Positions 5,558-8,213 of a DNA stretch of 8,213 nt are shown in pieces (the first letter of the stretch is position 1; every line of letters starts with the position of its first letter). Source of the stretch: an uncultured Clostridia bacterium (GTDB lineage: Bacteria; Bacillota; Clostridia; Christensenellales; Borkfalkiaceae); assembly GCA_946628865.1 (NCBI GenBank), contig CAMOXE010000036.1:1-8213 (forward strand). The letters are read 5' to 3'. The notes beneath the pieces were generated by a model. The model ran no database searches, was not told where the DNA came from, and was given only the letters and a program-made list of their open reading frames with translations. A program made the translations under genes and the position numbers.

Positions 5558-8137
5558 ATGGACGTGAATAAATTTACCAAAAAATCGATGGAGGCTGTGA
5601 ACTCAGCCGCCGAAAAAGCGAGAGAAAACGGCAATCAGGCGATATGCGAGGAGCATTTGCTCGCCGCGCTGTTAGGCGACGACGAGGGGCTGACAAGGCA
5701 ACTGCTTGAAAAGATCGGCGTAAACACCGACGCGCTTAAAACCGAAGTTAATCGACTTATAGACGGGTTTAGCAAGGTAGGCGGCGGGAAGGAATATATC
5801 TCCGACGAACTTGCCGCGGCTATTTCCGCTGCGGAAAAACAAGCCGAGGCGATGAAAGACGAATACGTTTCGGTAGAACATCTCTTATACGGTCTTATCG
5901 AAAAGCCGAGCGCGGGGCTTAAAAGAGCGTTCGAGCGTTACGGCATAGACAAGAACAAATTTTTAAAATCGCTTATGGAAGTGCGCGGCAACACCCGCGT
6001 TACGTCGGATACGCCGGAGGACACTTACGACGTGTTGAATAAATACGGTCAAGACCTCGTGGAACTCGCCAAAAAACAAAAACTCGACCCGGTTATCGGC
6101 AGAGACGAAGAGATAAGAAACGTAATTAGGATATTGTCGCGAAAAACCAAGAACAACCCCGTGCTGATCGGCGAGGCGGGCGTCGGAAAGACCGCCATAG
6201 CCGAGGGGTTGGCGATAAGGATAATGAAAGGCGACGTCCCGGAGAGTTTAAAGAACAGAAAACTGTTTTCGCTCGATATAGGCGCGCTTATTGCGGGCGC
6301 GAAGTTCCGCGGCGAGTTTGAAGAACGGCTTAAAGCCGTACTCGCGGAAGTTAAAAAGAGCGAGGGCGGGATAATACTGTTTATCGACGAATTGCATACT
6401 ATAGTCGGCGCGGGCAAGTCCGACGGCGCTATGGACGCGGGCAATTTGTTAAAGCCTATGCTTGCGCGCGGCGAACTGCATTGCGTGGGCGCAACGACGC
6501 TCGACGAATACCGTCAGTATATCGAAAAAGACCCCGCCTTAGAGCGTAGGTTTCAGCCGGTAATGGTAGACGAGCCGAGCGTTGAGGACACTATATCCAT
6601 ACTCCGCGGATTAAAGGAAAGATACGAAGTCTACCACGGTGTAAAAATACACGATAACGCGCTTATAGCCGCGGCAACGCTGTCAAACAGATATATAACC
6701 GACAGGTTTTTACCGGATAAAGCGATAGACCTTGTGGACGAGGCTTGCGCGGCGATCAAGACCGAAATGAACTCTATGCCGCAAGAGATAGAGGACGTAT
6801 CGAGAAAGATGATGCAATGCGAGATAGAACTCACGTCCTTAAAAAAGGAAAAGGATAAACTATCGCTCGAGCGGCGTGAGAAACTCGGCGAAGAACTCGC
6901 CGCGCTCAAAGAGCGCCACGCCGCGCTGACGGCGCGTTGGCAGAAAGAGAAATCGGAAATAGGCAAAGTCCAGAAACTCCGCGAGGAGTTAGAGCGCGCG
7001 AACGCCGAAATGGAGAGGGCGGAACGCAACGCGGATATGAGCGCTGCGTCAGAACTTAAGTACGGCAAGATACCGTCGCTTACCAAAGAACTCGAAGAGG
7101 CGGAAAAGGCGTCCAAGGGCGAAAACGCGATGATATCGGACAGCATAACCGAGGACGACATAGCAAAAGTCGTCGCGAGGTGGACGGGGATACCGGTAGC
7201 GAAACTCGTCGAGGGCGAGCGCGAAAAACTCTTAAAACTCGCCGACATTTTGCACGAGCGCGTAATAGGTCAAAACGAGGCGGTAGAAAAAGTTTCGGAC
7301 GCGATATTACGTTCGCGCGCCGGGATAGCGGACGAAAATCGACCTATAGGCTCGTTTTTGTTCTTAGGTCCGACGGGCGTGGGCAAGACCGAACTTGCCA
7401 AAACCTTGGCAAAAACTCTGTTCGACGACGAGAAAAATTTAATAAGGATAGACATGAGCGAGTATATGGAAAAGTTTTCCGTATCGAGGCTTATCGGCGC
7501 GCCCCCGGGATACGTCGGATTCGAGGACGGCGGACAACTTACCGAGGCGGTAAGGAGAAAGCCGTATTCGGTAGTACTTTTCGACGAAGTGGAAAAGGCG
7601 CACCCGGACGTATTCAATATACTCCTGCAAGTCCTCGACGACGGCAGAATAACCGACAGTCAAGGCAGAACGGTAGACTTTAAAAACACGGTGATAATAC
7701 TTACGTCCAACCTCGGCTCGGGGTATATTACAGACGGAATAGACGACGACGGCGAAATAACCTCGGAGGCGAGAGCGGAAGTCGAAAAACTGTTAAAGAA
7801 GAGTTTCCGTCCGGAGTTTTTGAACAGACTTGACGAGATAGTGTTCTACAAGCCGCTGACGAAGAGCGAGATAGGCAAGATAGTAGAATTGATGTTGTCC
7901 TCTCTTCGCGACAGGCTCAAAGAAAAGCGAATCGAGTTAAAGGTAACGTCCTCGGCGAAAACGTTTATCGTAAACAGCGGATACGATCCGTTATACGGCG
8001 CAAGACCATTAAGGCGGTATATCCAGCGTAACGTCGAAACGCTTATAGCGAAGAAGATGATAGCCGATTATTTCACGGCGGGCGACACGGCAGTCGTAGA
8101 CTTTGACGGCGACGGCCTCACGGTGTATAAAGAATAA
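5558..8137 (+). CDS. clpB: ATP-dependent disaggregase ClpB (Hsp104 family)
   Basis: This complete 859-residue AAA+ chaperone is close to the roughly 857 residues of E. coli ClpB. Hexamers thread aggregated proteins through a central pore, working with DnaK. The Clp N-domain spans about 1-145. The first ATPase domain has Walker A GEAGVGKT (205-212), Walker B Asp277-Glu278, pore loop KFRG (249-252) and Arg330-Arg331. The coiled-coil middle domain (about 409-525) is full length for ClpB, which excludes ClpC and ClpA. The second ATPase domain has Walker A GPTGVGKT (604-611), Asp676-Glu677, pore-loop Tyr652, Arg757 and the GARPLRR sensor-2 Arg816. The first pore loop has Phe250 where many ClpBs have Tyr. 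The protein lacks the ClpP-binding IGF/L loop expected of ClpA/ClpX-type unfoldases, as is normal for ClpB. Translation starts from AAGGGGTGA (5545-5553), 18 bases after the ribbon-helix-helix gene. All catalytic residues are intact. Confidence 0.98.
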   Translation: MDVNKFTKKSMEAVNSAAEKARENGNQAICEEHLLAALLGDDEGLTRQLLEKIGVNTDALKTEVNRLIDGFSKVGGGKEYISDELAAAISAAEKQAEAMKDEYVSVEHLLYGLIEKPSAGLKRAFERYGIDKNKFLKSLMEVRGNTRVTSDTPEDTYDVLNKYGQDLVELAKKQKLDPVIGRDEEIRNVIRILSRKTKNNPVLIGEAGVGKTAIAEGLAIRIMKGDVPESLKNRKLFSLDIGALIAGAKFRGEFEERLKAVLAEVKKSEGGIILFIDELHTIVGAGKSDGAMDAGNLLKPMLARGELHCVGATTLDEYRQYIEKDPALERRFQPVMVDEPSVEDTISILRGLKERYEVYHGVKIHDNALIAAATLSNRYITDRFLPDKAIDLVDEACAAIKTEMNSMPQEIEDVSRKMMQCEIELTSLKKEKDKLSLERREKLGEELAALKERHAALTARWQKEKSEIGKVQKLREELERANAEMERAERNADMSAASELKYGKIPSLTKELEEAEKASKGENAMISDSITEDDIAKVVARWTGIPVAKLVEGEREKLLKLADILHERVIGQNEAVEKVSDAILRSRAGIADENRPIGSFLFLGPTGVGKTELAKTLAKTLFDDEKNLIRIDMSEYMEKFSVSRLIGAPPGYVGFEDGGQLTEAVRRKPYSVVLFDEVEKAHPDVFNILLQVLDDGRITDSQGRTVDFKNTVIILTSNLGSGYITDGIDDDGEITSEARAEVEKLLKKSFRPEFLNRLDEIVFYKPLTKSEIGKIVELMLSSLRDRLKEKRIELKVTSSAKTFIVNSGYDPLYGARPLRRYIQRNVETLIAKKMIADYFTAGDTAVVDFDGDGLTVYKE

Positions 8138-8147
8138 AATAATATTT

Positions 8148-8204
8148 AAGCCAAAAGTGGGACGGAAAATTTCCGTCCCACTTTTGGCTTGACTTCTTTT
8201 ATTT
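8148..8204 (+). terminator. Long perfect-hairpin terminator after clpB
   Basis: Bases 8148-8168 are an exact inverted repeat of 8170-8190, giving about 19 realistic base pairs around a five-base loop (8167-8171). The stem is followed by a T-rich run (CTTCTTTTATTT, 8193-8204). It begins ten bases after the clpB stop codon. A-rich sequence on the left (8137-8149) would serve as a T-tract for transcripts from the opposite strand, so it may work in both directions. The perfect 21-base symmetry is longer than the other terminator in the window. Confidence 0.9.
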
Positions 8205-8213
8205 AACGATTTG

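Noticed and set aside
6631..7248. Minus-strand open frame of 205 codons inside clpB
   Set aside because: It lies antisense to the middle domain of clpB, with a serine-rich composition typical of reverse-complement coding sequence. No domain was recognised.

Overview
The window looks like chromosomal DNA from an anaerobic Clostridia-type Firmicute of middling GC content. The signs are consensus housekeeping promoters (two of them extended -10), strong AGGAG-type ribosome binding sites, frequent ATA and GCG codons, and gene families common in Clostridia (DUF1858, YdjI/YdjG-like zinc-ribbon proteins, a clpB operon). An uncultured gut lineage such as Christensenellales is a guess from codon style only. 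All genes supported here are on the plus strand, and no RNA gene, IS element or CRISPR array was seen.

Layout. (1) 1-1224: the C-terminal two thirds of a P1B-type heavy-metal ATPase (Zn2+/Cd2+/Pb2+ exporter class), cut by the window edge. (2) A consensus promoter at 1231-1259 drives a three-gene set ending at 3684. It comprises an SPFH (stomatin/flotillin-like) protein with two C-terminal zinc ribbons (YdjI type), a 63-residue DUF1858 protein with a CxxC redox motif, and a protein with two N-terminal zinc ribbons and a C-terminal membrane anchor (YdjG type). (3) A second promoter at 3699-3728 drives a single secreted, probably lipid-anchored protein with a degenerate cyclophilin fold and a long acidic, tyrosine-rich insertion. 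It ends at an intrinsic terminator at 4757-4792. (4) A third promoter at 4848-4876 drives a two-gene operon: a ribbon-helix-helix DNA-binding protein with an unrecognised C-terminal region, then clpB, closed by a very long terminator hairpin at 8148-8204.

How they fit together. The common theme is envelope and protein stress: metal export, a membrane-stress SPFH/zinc-ribbon module, an extracytoplasmic cyclophilin-like lipoprotein, and the ClpB disaggregase under a possible dedicated regulator. In Bacillus subtilis, YdjG, YdjH and YdjI work with PspA at stressed membranes. Here the YdjG-like and YdjI-like genes flank a small CxxC protein, and no PspA or YdjH gene lies in the set. The two most interesting points are this altered module and the pairing of an uncharacterised ribbon-helix-helix protein with clpB.
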